Positions 17,862 to 27,972 of a stretch of 64,000 nucleotides of DNA are shown one piece after another (the first letter of the stretch is position 1; each line of letters opens with the position of its first letter). Under the pieces are notes generated by a model. It worked only from the letters and a program-made list of their open reading frames with translations, had not been told where the DNA came from and did no database searches. The position numbers and the translations under genes were made by a program. The DNA is taken from assembly GCA_049889775.1 (NCBI GenBank), contig JBMHCT010000043.1, forward strand, positions 558,001-622,000, given 5' to 3'. This stretch comes from Jejuia sp049889775. Its GTDB lineage: Bacteria; Bacteroidota; Bacteroidia; Flavobacteriales; Flavobacteriaceae.

Positions 17862-20624
17862 TTAAAATCTAATATTAACTCCCATTGACAGGGTAGTGTA
17901 CATAGGATAATTAGTAATTCCTGCATTCAAATTCTCTGGATCAGAATCTTTTATTTTAGAAATACGTAAGATATCATTCCCTCTAACGAAAATCTTCGTT
18001 TTGTCTGAACCAATTTTTTGACTCGCTTTAATTGGAAGTGTATAGCTTAACTCTGCTGTTCTAATTTTGAAGTAATCTCCGTCAACCATCCAATACGTCG
18101 AACCTCTATAACTATGTCCGTTAGGTAAGGATGTCAATCTAGGAGCAGTCGCACCAGCAACATTCCCAGGATTTGCTGCATTAAGCGCTTGCACCGACCA
18201 TTTATTCTCACCTCTATTCCAATAGTACGAATTACTTGTGATTCTATCAAAATCAGATGCACCTTGGCCAATCACAAATAAGCCAAAATTCTTATACTCT
18301 AATTGAAGATTTAATGAGTAATTAATTCTAGGTGAAGAATTTCCTATTTCTTGTATATCATTAAAATCGATTACACCGTCTTCAACAATATCTTGGTATC
18401 TTATATCTCCTGGAATCACCTCACCTAGAACAGATCTTAAACCGTCGGCATCAATTTGGTCTTGATTTTGGTACAAACCTAGATCTACAAAACCGCGGAT
18501 AGCATCAGTCGGTAGGCCTGTACGATTTAAGTTAGGGAATGCATTTAATTCATCAAAAACTTCATGTACTGCTTTTGAATATTGTGCATTCGCTCCAATA
18601 GAAAACTTAAGCTCACCAATATTATCTTTATAGTTCAAAAATAAATCTACTCCTTTATTCGAAATCTCATTAAAATTACCAATAGGTTTTACAGTTCCTA
18701 AATAATCTGGTAAAGCATTATTTAAAGTAATTGGTATACCTGAACGTAATTCATCAAAATAGTTAATCTCAAGATCCACTTTATTATTGAAAAGGCTGGC
18801 TTCAAGACCTACATTTAATTCTTGAGATTCTTCAAACGTAAGATTAGGATTTCCAATTTGGCTTGCTCGCCAACCAAAGTCCACACTACTATTTAGAGGC
18901 CCCGTTCTTAAGGCTCCTGCTCCAAGGTAAAAATCTTGATCCAGAAGATAACCAAAACTGCCATTAGCATCATAACCCATTACACCAAATGAGCCTTTAA
19001 GTTTAAGGAAATTGATAGCTTTACTATCTTTTAGGAAGTCTTCGTTAGAAATAATCCAACCTAAACCACCACTACCATATAGCTTCCATCTATTCTCTTT
19101 AAGAAACTTATCAGAACCCATATAAGAGAAAGCTCCTTCCACCACATATTTATTTTTGTAGGCATAATTTGTACGTAATCCAACATTCATATTCTTATCG
19201 TCTTGCAGCGTGCTTCTGCCTATAACAAGAGATTTTACTTGAAGTGTTTGCTGCAATACAGAAAAATCAACTTGTAAGGCATGATCTTCCCAAGTTCTAT
19301 CATAATTAATTGTTCCTACAAGTCCTAAATTTCTATTTACATTATCACCAAGGGCTCTCTCTGTAGATTCAAAGGTGTCTTGACCAACTCTAATACCATC
19401 AGCGGGGTTTACTCTTGAGTATTGACGCGGTTGACCTAATATTAAGTTATTGAAAAAATCAAAAGTAATATAGCCTGTTGCAGTTAACCCTGGCGTGATA
19501 CTACTTAGGTCTAAATTAGCACCTAAATTAGTTTGGGCGTAATAGTTATTAGTACGGACGTATCCTGCTCTTGTTAAGTCTCCCAATAAATTATTTCCAA
19601 CACGATCACTAGATCCTAAATCAACTCCGTTATCTAGAAGCAAAGTGTAATCGTTGGGTCTATGTGTTGATAATCCAGTAAATAATCCACCATTACCGAT
19701 ATTTGCTCTTTCCCAGAAATCAATTCTACCCGCAATATCTAAAAACATGGATAAAGTGTTGTTCACTTTATAATCTAAATTACCACGAACATTTACACGA
19801 TTAAATGATTGCGTTTTGAACTTTTCCAAACCACTCTCATCAACAAAACCTAAATTCACAAAATACTTTGTCGTTTCATCACCTCCTTGTAATTGGGCGT
19901 TGAACCTGAAAAAATCTGCGTTAGTTTTTAACAATTCATCGTAAAAATCTACATTCGGGAATAATTCTGATGGATTGTTGGCATAATTAGCTATAGTCTC
20001 ATTGGAATAAATAGGATCTAAACCATCGTTAATTCTCGCTTGATTGTATAATCTAGCATATTGTGCCGAGCTCAAATATTCCGGTAGTACTGAAGGTGTT
20101 TTTATTCCTGTTTCAGTGAATACGGTAAATTTCTTCTGACCATCATAACCACGTTTTGTGGTTACAAGTAATACACCATTTGCTGCTTTACTTCCATAGA
20201 GCATTTTAGCGGTAATATCCTTTAGCACTGTTATACTTTCCACCTCGTCAACGGCAATGCTCGAAAGTGATCTGTTCGCGATACCATCGATTATAATAAG
20301 TGGAAAGTCACTTGCGCCACCTCTTGAGTTACCTCTAATTTTTAAAAATGTATTGTCAATACCAGGAGAAGCATTTCCTTTAGAAATGACCAAACTCGCT
20401 ACTTGACCAGCTAGAGTAGACTCCACATTATAGTCGGATGTGTGAGATATATCCTCAGCTGTAATAACCTCAACAGCACCTACTACTCTGTCCTTACTCA
20501 ACTTACCAAAAGGAAGAATAACCTTATCATCAATTTTAATTTTTTTAATTGAATCATTGCTCTGCTGTTGCGCATGAGTGACACCCATTAGGGTGGCTAT
20601 AAATATTAAAATGTAATATTTCAT
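17862..20624 (-). CDS. SusC-family TonB-dependent transporter, short form
   Basis: A 920-residue outer-membrane importer. I start it at ATG 20624 (MKYYILIFIATLMG, signal ending THAQ). The plug domain begins near residue 50, with DVESITVLKDITAKMLYG and NGVLLVTTKRG, and the barrel ends in a C-terminal SMGVNIRF. It lacks the N-terminal carboxypeptidase-regulatory beta-sandwich domain that the SusC gene upstream has between signal and plug, which explains its smaller size. It should pass a glycan with TonB energy. It follows the first SusD by 32 bases, and all four genes look cotranscribed. Confidence 0.93.
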   Translation of the reverse strand: MKYYILIFIATLMGVTHAQQQSNDSIKKIKIDDKVILPFGKLSKDRVVGAVEVITAEDISHTSDYNVESTLAGQVASLVISKGNASPGIDNTFLKIRGNSRGGASDFPLIIIDGIANRSLSSIAVDEVESITVLKDITAKMLYGSKAANGVLLVTTKRGYDGQKKFTVFTETGIKTPSVLPEYLSSAQYARLYNQARINDGLDPIYSNETIANYANNPSELFPNVDFYDELLKTNADFFRFNAQLQGGDETTKYFVNLGFVDESGLEKFKTQSFNRVNVRGNLDYKVNNTLSMFLDIAGRIDFWERANIGNGGLFTGLSTHRPNDYTLLLDNGVDLGSSDRVGNNLLGDLTRAGYVRTNNYYAQTNLGANLDLSSITPGLTATGYITFDFFNNLILGQPRQYSRVNPADGIRVGQDTFESTERALGDNVNRNLGLVGTINYDRTWEDHALQVDFSVLQQTLQVKSLVIGRSTLQDDKNMNVGLRTNYAYKNKYVVEGAFSYMGSDKFLKENRWKLYGSGGLGWIISNEDFLKDSKAINFLKLKGSFGVMGYDANGSFGYLLDQDFYLGAGALRTGPLNSSVDFGWRASQIGNPNLTFEESQELNVGLEASLFNNKVDLEINYFDELRSGIPITLNNALPDYLGTVKPIGNFNEISNKGVDLFLNYKDNIGELKFSIGANAQYSKAVHEVFDELNAFPNLNRTGLPTDAIRGFVDLGLYQNQDQIDADGLRSVLGEVIPGDIRYQDIVEDGVIDFNDIQEIGNSSPRINYSLNLQLEYKNFGLFVIGQGASDFDRITSNSYYWNRGENKWSVQALNAANPGNVAGATAPRLTSLPNGHSYRGSTYWMVDGDYFKIRTAELSYTLPIKASQKIGSDKTKIFVRGNDILRISKIKDSDPENLNAGITNYPMYTTLSMGVNIRF

Positions 20625-20656
20625 ATGTTTTAGTTTAGTTATAATAGTTCCAGATA

Positions 20657-22504
20657 CTACCAACCTGGATTTTGTTCAAATACTGAGAAGTTATTCATAA
20701 CCGATGTGGGGAATGGATACCAATAGTGTTTATCTTCAAAAACTCTGAAAACACTTGGATCTACCTTTTTATCGTACACCAATTCGCCATTAACCTCTTG
20801 GATATCAGCCAAATAAATATCTCCATCTCCTAAAACTTCTTTGGCAAGATGCCAACGTTTAAGATCATACCAACGATGTTCTTCAAAATACAGTTCTACG
20901 GCACGCTCATTATAGATACGCGCTTTAAATGTTTCTTTATCCGTTGTATATTTTGACAAAACATTTGGCATATTAGCTCTGTTTCTAACAACGTTAATCG
21001 CACTAACCGCTGTTAACGAAGTTCCAGGAATTGCACCATTGGGGCCATAAATTTCATTGGCCGCTTCAGCCAAGTCAAGGTAAGTCTGTGGTACTCTTAT
21101 ATAAGGAAATGTAGTAAACCATCCAGTGGAATTATTTAACCTATCATTTCCTGGCCAGTTGTGTTTTCTAGCTGCATAATATCCAGTAAACACCGTGTTT
21201 CTATTAGTATCCCAATTATAGTGGAAGCCACCAACGGAAGCATCAAATATTCTTTGTGTGGCATTAGGAGCCTGAGTTAAGCCTTCCCAAAGATCATCAC
21301 CATTAGTGAAGATATTAAAGCTTAATCTAGGGTCACGGTTGTCGTAAGGGTTAGAAGGATCAAAACCTCCTAAGGTTTCTGCTTCAGGATCATTAATATC
21401 ATAACCACTTGCCGTTTCAAACCAATCTACGGCATTCTGTGTAGGGTAACATGCAGCACCCCAACCACCCATAAATTGTGGCAAAAACCAACCTCTGCCA
21501 AACCTAGAAGTTACTGGATCTGTATAGGGCGAATGTGGCGCGACAATTAATGTTTCTTTAGAGAATGGATTTGTACGGCTGTACCAGTTTTCTCCATATT
21601 CATCAAAAGTATGCATTTCGTAACCACCAGCGGCAAATCCATTTATAGCTTCTACGGCAGCATCAACTGCAACTCTAGCATATTCTTGGTTATATTGCTT
21701 ACCATTAGATCCGTAGGGATTTAATTGAGGGTTCATTAAAGGACTAGCTGCATACAACGCAACCATGGCCTTTAGAGCTCGAGCCGAAGACTTACTTCCT
21801 CTACCAAAGTCAGGGCCTGTCCATCTTACAGGTAATAAAGCAATAGCTCTGTCTAGGTCTTCAAGAATAAAATCAGAACATTCTAGATAAGAAGGTCTTG
21901 GTTCATCAAAATTTGTAGCAGAATCAAAAACACGATCCATAATGGTTATACCACCATATCTTCTAATAATTTGGAAATAATGGAAAGCTCTTAAATAATA
22001 ACACTGGCCAATTAATTGATCTTTTAATTGTTGCGCCGTAAAACCTAATTCCTCCGGGTACTCCTCAATGGACTCTATATTTTCAAGCACTTGATTTACA
22101 GCTCTTATACCCCACATACCCTTGTCTGCAGCATTACCGAATCTATCTCTTGCATCACCAAATTCTTGATTTTGGGACAGGAATGACATTCCTCCCAAAT
22201 CTCGCCAGTTTTGATTAAACCAGTTTCCTGAATTAAATACAGTTGCAATTGGACCATTAAGTTTAGCAACTTGTAGCTCATCACTTTTTACACCAAATTC
22301 AGCGTTCCAATCATTATTATTATAAACTGGATTGTTAATTAAGCGGTAGGCTCTATCTACAACACTCTTAGTTGCAAAATAGTCCTTAAATACATCATCA
22401 CTCTCGATACCAAAATTAGGATTTACTTCGAGGTACTCTTCACAGGAAAGTACTGCAGTAAGTACTACTGTTAATACCAACAGTTTGTTAAATACTTTTT
22501 TCAT
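20657..22504 (-). CDS. SusD-family glycan-binding lipoprotein (first pair)
   Basis: A 615-residue SusD homologue with a lipoprotein signal (MKKVFNKLLVLTVV to Cys21, AVLSC). The start at 22504 is chosen because the 8 extra residues of the 22528 start are lysine-rich and lead nowhere. The C-terminal region has YNERAVELYFEEHRWYDLKRW and ends FEQNPGW. It binds glycan at the cell surface and caps the SusC pore encoded 29 bases upstream. It is only distantly like the second SusD, so the two pairs may take different oligosaccharides. Confidence 0.93.
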   Translation of the reverse strand: MKKVFNKLLVLTVVLTAVLSCEEYLEVNPNFGIESDDVFKDYFATKSVVDRAYRLINNPVYNNNDWNAEFGVKSDELQVAKLNGPIATVFNSGNWFNQNWRDLGGMSFLSQNQEFGDARDRFGNAADKGMWGIRAVNQVLENIESIEEYPEELGFTAQQLKDQLIGQCYYLRAFHYFQIIRRYGGITIMDRVFDSATNFDEPRPSYLECSDFILEDLDRAIALLPVRWTGPDFGRGSKSSARALKAMVALYAASPLMNPQLNPYGSNGKQYNQEYARVAVDAAVEAINGFAAGGYEMHTFDEYGENWYSRTNPFSKETLIVAPHSPYTDPVTSRFGRGWFLPQFMGGWGAACYPTQNAVDWFETASGYDINDPEAETLGGFDPSNPYDNRDPRLSFNIFTNGDDLWEGLTQAPNATQRIFDASVGGFHYNWDTNRNTVFTGYYAARKHNWPGNDRLNNSTGWFTTFPYIRVPQTYLDLAEAANEIYGPNGAIPGTSLTAVSAINVVRNRANMPNVLSKYTTDKETFKARIYNERAVELYFEEHRWYDLKRWHLAKEVLGDGDIYLADIQEVNGELVYDKKVDPSVFRVFEDKHYWYPFPTSVMNNFSVFEQNPGW

Positions 22505-22533
22505 AATTTTCTTCTTTATCTTAAACAATTTTA

Positions 22534-25500
22534 TTAAAATGATAATCTTACACCTAAGTTATACCTCTTGGTAATTGGATACACTCTCAGTTGTCGTTGT
22601 TCAGGGTCAAAGTTGTCTGGTAAATCTGTCCATGTAGCCAAATTATTACCGTTTACGAATATCTCAAAGGTCTCAAAAACATTAATTTTTTTCAAGACAT
22701 TCTTAGGTACGCGATATTTAACTTCCATAGATCTCCATCTTAAGAACGTAGCAGATCTATATTGATAGGTACTAAATTCTGTATCATGATTATTTCCAGT
22801 GATACTTAAAGCAGGGTGCACACCATCTGTGTTTGTTGGTAACCAGCCATCTAACTGTTCATTATTTAATAATTGGAATTCATCAACCGTTGCACCTTCA
22901 TATTCAAATAAATATAATCTATCTAGAGGTTTTGAAATATCCCAAGCACCATTAAATACAGAATTAACACTAAAGTTTTTGTAGGTAAAGCCTAGACTAA
23001 ACCCAAAAGATTTTGTTTGGAACCTTGGGTTCCCAATAGGCACTCTGTCTAAAAATGTGATTTCTCCATCACCATTATAATCCACAAAGCTCAACGCTCC
23101 TGGTCTTAAACCATTGGGATTAAAAGAAGATTGTGGAGCATTATAAACATCATCCCAACCTTGGTAAATCCCATCGTTTATTAAACCTGGTGTCCACCCT
23201 ATAGGTTTACCCGCATTTCTTTGCTGTAGTGGCGTATTAGGCGGATCATCTTGCGCCACTATTCTAGCTTCACTCATGGATATATTAGCTCTGAAGAAAT
23301 AATTAAAATCTTTCCCAATATTAGAATTCCATTTAACCTCAATATCAATACCATGATTTTTAGTTTCACCAATATTAGCTAAAGGCGCTTGATTACCAAA
23401 CCAAGGCACAACAGTATTTCTCTCAGTTAAAATACCTGATCTTCTTTCATCAAATAATTCAACCTGCCCACGCAATTGATTATTTAAAATCCCAAATTCT
23501 AAAGCTAAATCTTGTTTTATAGAGGTTTCCCATGTATTATTTCTATTTGAAGGAAATCCTTCAATAAAAAATGGTGCCAGATTAGTTAATGGGTTACCAA
23601 AGGAAGAAGTTGCATTACCCCTATTTTCAAGAATGAACGGCGACAAATATTGAAAACGTCTGTCGGCGTTTATATTTTCGTTTCCTACTTCTCCATAAGA
23701 GTATCTTATTTTTAAGAAGTTAAGAAAATCGCTATCTTGATTCATGAAATTCTCTTTGGTAATAACCCAACCGATTGCTGCAGATGGAAAAAATCCAAAT
23801 CGCAAACCAGGTGCCCAGTTTTCATTACCGTTGTACGCACCATTAAATTCAAACAAATATTTTTCTCTGAAGTTATAGGTAAAACTTCCAATCCAACTTT
23901 CTTCTAACTTTGGAAATATATATGAACCACTATTTTGGAACCTTCTTCTATTCCAAAGCGCTAGAGCTGTAACATTATGATCCCCGTCACCAAAAGATTC
24001 GTTATAATTTAAACGAAGCTCGTAATATAAACTGTTATTAAAACTCGTTCTTCTTTCATTGGTAACTCTTAAAATAGGATCTACTGCATTTGGGTCTCCA
24101 TCTTGTAAAAAGTCTGGTTCTCCAGGTTCCCCTCGAGAAGGGTTTTCAAAGAAATACAGCAATGGCGTATTCAAAATTTCATTAGCATAGTTCTGTGTGT
24201 AGTTGTAAGACACTTTAGTACTTGCTTTGAAAGTTTTTGTAATATCTTGTATTAATGTAAAATCCGTAAACATTGTATTACCTCGTCTGTTATATTGTCC
24301 TTGGCGTTCAACGCGGTAAAAGTTAGGATTTACTGTAGAACCCTGTATCGTAGTTAATCTTCCATCTGGTAATATTGGTATAGGACCCGCCATTGGTGTT
24401 TGGAACATACGTCCTAAATCTCCACCGCCATTAGCTGTTGCTACACCACCGTTTGTGTTAGCTGACAATGAATTTCCGTTAAATTTAGTGAAATTCCCTG
24501 CAAGGTTTACTTGAAATTTAGTAGTCTCACTAAACTTAAAATCTAAATTAGAACGCCAGTTAAACTTCTGAAATGAGGTTCTAGGATCAAAACCAGGTTG
24601 CTTTTCGAAATCAAAAATATCACCATCAAATTGGTATCCTAAAGAGGTGAAATACGTCACAAAATCATTTCCACCAGAAATATTTAAGTTGCTCTGAGAG
24701 TTTACACCCGTTGTTAGGAATTCTTCTAACCATGTAGTGTAAGTGTAAAATGTTCTATCTCTATTTGGATCATCCCAAATATCAATAAGACTCTGTGGCT
24801 TTAATTTATCATATGCAAAATCGTTTAAAGCAGCTTCGTTAAATTTACGAAGCGATGTTGCATAATCTGTGTAATAATTAGAATCGATAGTTGGGTCTTT
24901 TAAACCATAACTACTCGTTACATTAATTCTTGTTTGACCTGCTTTACCTCGCTTAGTGGTTACAAGAATCACACCATTTGCCCCCTTTACACCAAATACC
25001 GCTGTAGCTGATGCATCTTTTAATACAGAGATTGACTCAATTTCATTGGGGTCGATATTATTAAAGTCTCGTTCTACACCATCCACCATAAATAAAGGAC
25101 TATTAGTTCCTGTAAATGTTGAAGAACCACGAATTAATATATTAGCTGCGGTAGAACCTGGTTGACCTGCTGCTTGCTGAGTTGTAACCCCCGGCATAAG
25201 ACCAGTAAGCGCTTCAGAAACGGTTGTAACTGTACCAGCACGAAGGAGTTCCTCCCCTTTGGCTTGGGTTATAGAGCCAACAACAGATTCTTTTTTTCTG
25301 GTACCAAAACCTACTACTACAACCTCATCTAATTCAGATAGGTTTTCTTGCATAGGTATATTAATTGTAGACCTTCCTTTTACATTAATGGATTGATTTA
25401 CAAACCCAAGGTAAGAAATGTCTAGAATGGCATTTTCACTTGAAACATTAATAGTATAGTTACCATCAAAATCTGCCGTTGTACCATTAGTAGTACCTTG

Positions 25501-25737
25501 TTCTATGATACTAGCACCAGGTAATGGTTGACCATTTGCATCGGTAACAGTACCTTGTACTTGAAATTTAGTTTGAAATTCAATCATTACAGCAGCAAAT
25601 GAATCATTTGAAGTGTAATTTGAGTTCGCTTGACTTTGAAAAAAGGATAAAGCTAATACAAAAGTGAATAGCTTTGCCTTAAAAATTTTTCTTAGTTTAA
25701 ATGGAACGTGTCCATTATCATTACTTATTTTTTTCAT
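22534..25737 (-). CDS. SusC-family TonB-dependent transporter (first pair)
   Basis: A 1067-residue outer-membrane importer. After a signal sequence (to about residue 40) comes a carboxypeptidase-regulatory-like domain (about 56-135, VQGTVTDANGQPLPGA), then a TonB-box-like stretch DEVVVVGFGT, the plug (DPNEIESISVLKDASATAVFG, NGVILVTTKRG) and a barrel ending NLGVRLSF. It energises uptake of oligosaccharides together with the SusD protein. It heads the operon; the 880 bases upstream hold no gene and presumably carry its promoter. Nothing suggests truncation. Confidence 0.95.
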   Translation of the reverse strand: MKKISNDNGHVPFKLRKIFKAKLFTFVLALSFFQSQANSNYTSNDSFAAVMIEFQTKFQVQGTVTDANGQPLPGASIIEQGTTNGTTADFDGNYTINVSSENAILDISYLGFVNQSINVKGRSTINIPMQENLSELDEVVVVGFGTRKKESVVGSITQAKGEELLRAGTVTTVSEALTGLMPGVTTQQAAGQPGSTAANILIRGSSTFTGTNSPLFMVDGVERDFNNIDPNEIESISVLKDASATAVFGVKGANGVILVTTKRGKAGQTRINVTSSYGLKDPTIDSNYYTDYATSLRKFNEAALNDFAYDKLKPQSLIDIWDDPNRDRTFYTYTTWLEEFLTTGVNSQSNLNISGGNDFVTYFTSLGYQFDGDIFDFEKQPGFDPRTSFQKFNWRSNLDFKFSETTKFQVNLAGNFTKFNGNSLSANTNGGVATANGGGDLGRMFQTPMAGPIPILPDGRLTTIQGSTVNPNFYRVERQGQYNRRGNTMFTDFTLIQDITKTFKASTKVSYNYTQNYANEILNTPLLYFFENPSRGEPGEPDFLQDGDPNAVDPILRVTNERRTSFNNSLYYELRLNYNESFGDGDHNVTALALWNRRRFQNSGSYIFPKLEESWIGSFTYNFREKYLFEFNGAYNGNENWAPGLRFGFFPSAAIGWVITKENFMNQDSDFLNFLKIRYSYGEVGNENINADRRFQYLSPFILENRGNATSSFGNPLTNLAPFFIEGFPSNRNNTWETSIKQDLALEFGILNNQLRGQVELFDERRSGILTERNTVVPWFGNQAPLANIGETKNHGIDIEVKWNSNIGKDFNYFFRANISMSEARIVAQDDPPNTPLQQRNAGKPIGWTPGLINDGIYQGWDDVYNAPQSSFNPNGLRPGALSFVDYNGDGEITFLDRVPIGNPRFQTKSFGFSLGFTYKNFSVNSVFNGAWDISKPLDRLYLFEYEGATVDEFQLLNNEQLDGWLPTNTDGVHPALSITGNNHDTEFSTYQYRSATFLRWRSMEVKYRVPKNVLKKINVFETFEIFVNGNNLATWTDLPDNFDPEQRQLRVYPITKRYNLGVRLSF

Positions 25738-26341
25738 TCAATTTGTTGTTCATTACGTTTAGTTAGTGAATTGTTTATTCTAAATAGGCCTTTCAGTTTT
25801 AGTTAAGATTGAAAAGCTTAGAATAAAGACTTGTTTAAGTACATATCATATCATATATCTGTTAATTTAAATTTAATAGTTCATTTATGTTTAGTTGACA
25901 ATTTTCTAATTGCTATTGAACAGTTTCTCAGAAGCCTAATATTGGGATTACTTGAAATAATCTCCATTAGTAAAAACTACTACACAAGACAACTCTTCTA
26001 TGGGATGTTAAACAGTGATGGTTAGTTTTATAATTGGTTGACAAACTATTGAATAGATTTCAAGTTGTAAAATTAAATTAATTTTAAGATTTTTTTAGGA
26101 ATTGTTAAGTTTTGAAGGATAATTTCGTTCACATTAGGGATAAATATGGTTACTTTCTTTATATATTGGGTGTTTTCCGGTGATTCTGTTAAGGTTTTTT
26201 TAGGTTTTTATTTTGCCTTAATTAGGATTTAATTTGTTTATTTTAGAGATATTTTTCCTCAAAATAGTGAAGAATATTTTTGTAGATTAGAAAGAAGAAT
26301 ACTAGTAAAAATATTAGTAACGGTAATTTAACAGTACTACA

Positions 26342-26359
26342 ATCACACGAGACTGTGAT
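26342..26359. repeat. inverted repeat ATCACA-N6-TGTGAT
   Basis: Perfect 6-bp arms around a 6-base spacer in the long noncoding region upstream of SusC. It could be a dimeric regulator site or a small hairpin. The half-sites are in the opposite order to the CRP consensus. Confidence 0.4.
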
Positions 26360-26379
26360 CATAAAGATTCAGAGGATTG

Positions 26380-26435
26380 GAGTTTTTCATTTTTTTCATG
26401 AAAATAAGTATAAAGCTATCATGAAAAAAAACTCA
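26380..26435. repeat. large hairpin in the SusC upstream region
   Basis: Inner perfect 11-bp arms at 26391-26401 (TTTTTTCATGA) and 26419-26429, plus outer arms GAGTTT and AAACTC at 26380-26385 and 26430-26435. It could end transcripts from the VCBS lipoprotein gene, whose stop is about 185 bases away, or act in the SusC leader. No U-run follows the outer arm, so a standard terminator is not clear. Confidence 0.5.
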
Positions 26436-26619
26436 TCGAATTAAATCTGGACTTTAGACAGTTGTCAACCAAATTTAAGTAAGTATATATGTTTGCTTTG
26501 ATCTACTTTAATAATAATTACTTTATAAGTTTGAAAGTATTAGCAAGAGACAAGGAAAAGAGGTTCTAAACTTTTTACTATCACAGAAGTGATTTTGACT
26601 AATGTTGCTTTTGAAGGAT

Positions 26620-27879
26620 TTAGTTAGACCATATAACTATTCTTTGCATATCTTTAAACGGCGGGTATGCATACACTCCTCCAGTAACAGCTTCAACTAA
26701 AGTGTCTTTATTAAAATCTCCAAGTTCCAAGGTTATGAGATGAGTTGGAGAATTGGCAATTATTTGCTTCTTAAATTTATTTAAACCATCATTTTCCAAA
26801 AGGACAAAACTTTCAGATTTAGGATTTTCCCATTTGTTAAAACCACTAACTGCCAAAATATCCATATCCTCATCGTTATCAATATCAATGGCTCTGGCAC
26901 TAAATGCTCCTGGTAAATTACAAATACGTTTAAATTCAAAAGAAATATTCCCTTTATTTTGTAGCCACTGCACCCCGTGCCATGGTCTAGGCATTGGTGG
27001 GAGATAATCAAAAGCATCTCCATTCGTATATAAAATATCCTTGAGACCATCTTGATCTAAATCCACAATGGAAATACCGCTTGATCCATAATCTTTATTA
27101 GTAGCTCCCCATAATAATTTACTCTCGAAAGTGCCCTTGCCATCATTGACAAAACAATAGATTTCTTCATATTGCTGCGTTACTAAGGAGATAAGGTCAA
27201 GATCATTATCATTATCAATATCAATAATTTCTATATTTAAAGGACCCGCTAGATTTTGAAGCATATGACTTTTAAATTCCCAATTACCAAGATTTTCAAT
27301 CCATCTTGTTTCTCCATCATCGTATCCAAAGTGTGCAACAGCCAAATCTTTATCTCCGTCACCATCTAAATCTCCTGCACGAACGTCGCATACTCTATAA
27401 ACATTTTCAATAATTGTGCGAACTTTAAATGTTTGATTTCCATCGTTCTCTAAAATGACAACAGCGCCTATTTTTTCGTTACTTGGAAATAACTGACCCA
27501 AAACAGCAACGATTAGATCCTTGTCCCCATCGTTATCAAAATCGTTTACCTCAATATGAGCAGGGGCTTTAATGTTTTTAGCGAGAGATGTTTCATTAAA
27601 ATCACCATTCTCATTTTGTTTCAACCATGTTATACTATTAACTTCCATATCGCAAGCTAAAACATCCAATAAGCCATCATTATCCAAATCGTCAACAGCC
27701 AAATGTGCTATAAGAGGTTTTGTGTAAGAATTGAAGCCAATTTCTGTTTTGTTTGGAAATATGGGTGAAACAGATTTTTTAGTTTCCTTTGGAGAACCTT
27801 GACTTTCATTTTGACTGTTTTCTTTTTTACAATTGTATAACAACGAGACCAAAACTATCGATAAGAAGATTTTAGACAT
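26620..27879 (-). CDS. FG-GAP/VCBS-repeat lipoprotein
   Basis: A 419-residue lipoprotein (Cys17 in LLYNC; start at ATG 27879). It contains at least six calcium-loop repeats of the type D-x-D-x-D-G-x-x-D (DLDNDGLLD, DFDNDGDKD, DLDGDGDKD, DIDNDNDLD, DLDQDGLKD, DIDNDEDMD), spaced as blades of a beta-propeller. The protein is likely surface exposed and may bind ligand or partner proteins. A lipoprotein cytochrome c gene ends 93 bases upstream on the same strand. No enzymatic motif is visible. Confidence 0.85.
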   Translation of the reverse strand: MSKIFLSIVLVSLLYNCKKENSQNESQGSPKETKKSVSPIFPNKTEIGFNSYTKPLIAHLAVDDLDNDGLLDVLACDMEVNSITWLKQNENGDFNETSLAKNIKAPAHIEVNDFDNDGDKDLIVAVLGQLFPSNEKIGAVVILENDGNQTFKVRTIIENVYRVCDVRAGDLDGDGDKDLAVAHFGYDDGETRWIENLGNWEFKSHMLQNLAGPLNIEIIDIDNDNDLDLISLVTQQYEEIYCFVNDGKGTFESKLLWGATNKDYGSSGISIVDLDQDGLKDILYTNGDAFDYLPPMPRPWHGVQWLQNKGNISFEFKRICNLPGAFSARAIDIDNDEDMDILAVSGFNKWENPKSESFVLLENDGLNKFKKQIIANSPTHLITLELGDFNKDTLVEAVTGGVYAYPPFKDMQRIVIWSN

Positions 27880-27972
27880 GTTACATAAATTGAATGTTCT
27901 ACTTTGCATCTATCGCAGTGTTTTATGTTTTACAGCTGATTATTGATTTCTATGAATTGAAAGATCACTATT

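Larger units (their letters stand above)
25738..26619. other. 882-bp noncoding region upstream of the SusC/D operon
   Basis: AT-rich, without a convincing gene on either strand; the one 64-codon frame on the + strand has no recognisable content. It separates the VCBS lipoprotein gene from the SusC gene and should hold the SusC/D promoter and regulator sites. Visible structures are a TGTGAT/ATCACA inverted repeat at 26342-26359 and a larger hairpin at 26380-26435. I see no complete TTTG plus TAnnTTTG promoter pair on the - strand. A small RNA cannot be excluded. Confidence 0.6.

Noticed and set aside
17771..17926. extended start of the second SusD
   Set aside because: It overlaps the upstream SusC gene and puts 52 residues before the lipoprotein signal.
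25831..26025. 64-codon frame on the + strand upstream of SusC
   Set aside because: AT-rich chance frame with no family resemblance, signal or ribosome site; it lies in a region otherwise noncoding.
26342..26359. possible CRP-type site
   Set aside because: The CRP consensus is TGTGA-N6-TCACA; here the half-sites are in the reverse order, so a CRP site is not supported. I keep it only as an inverted repeat.
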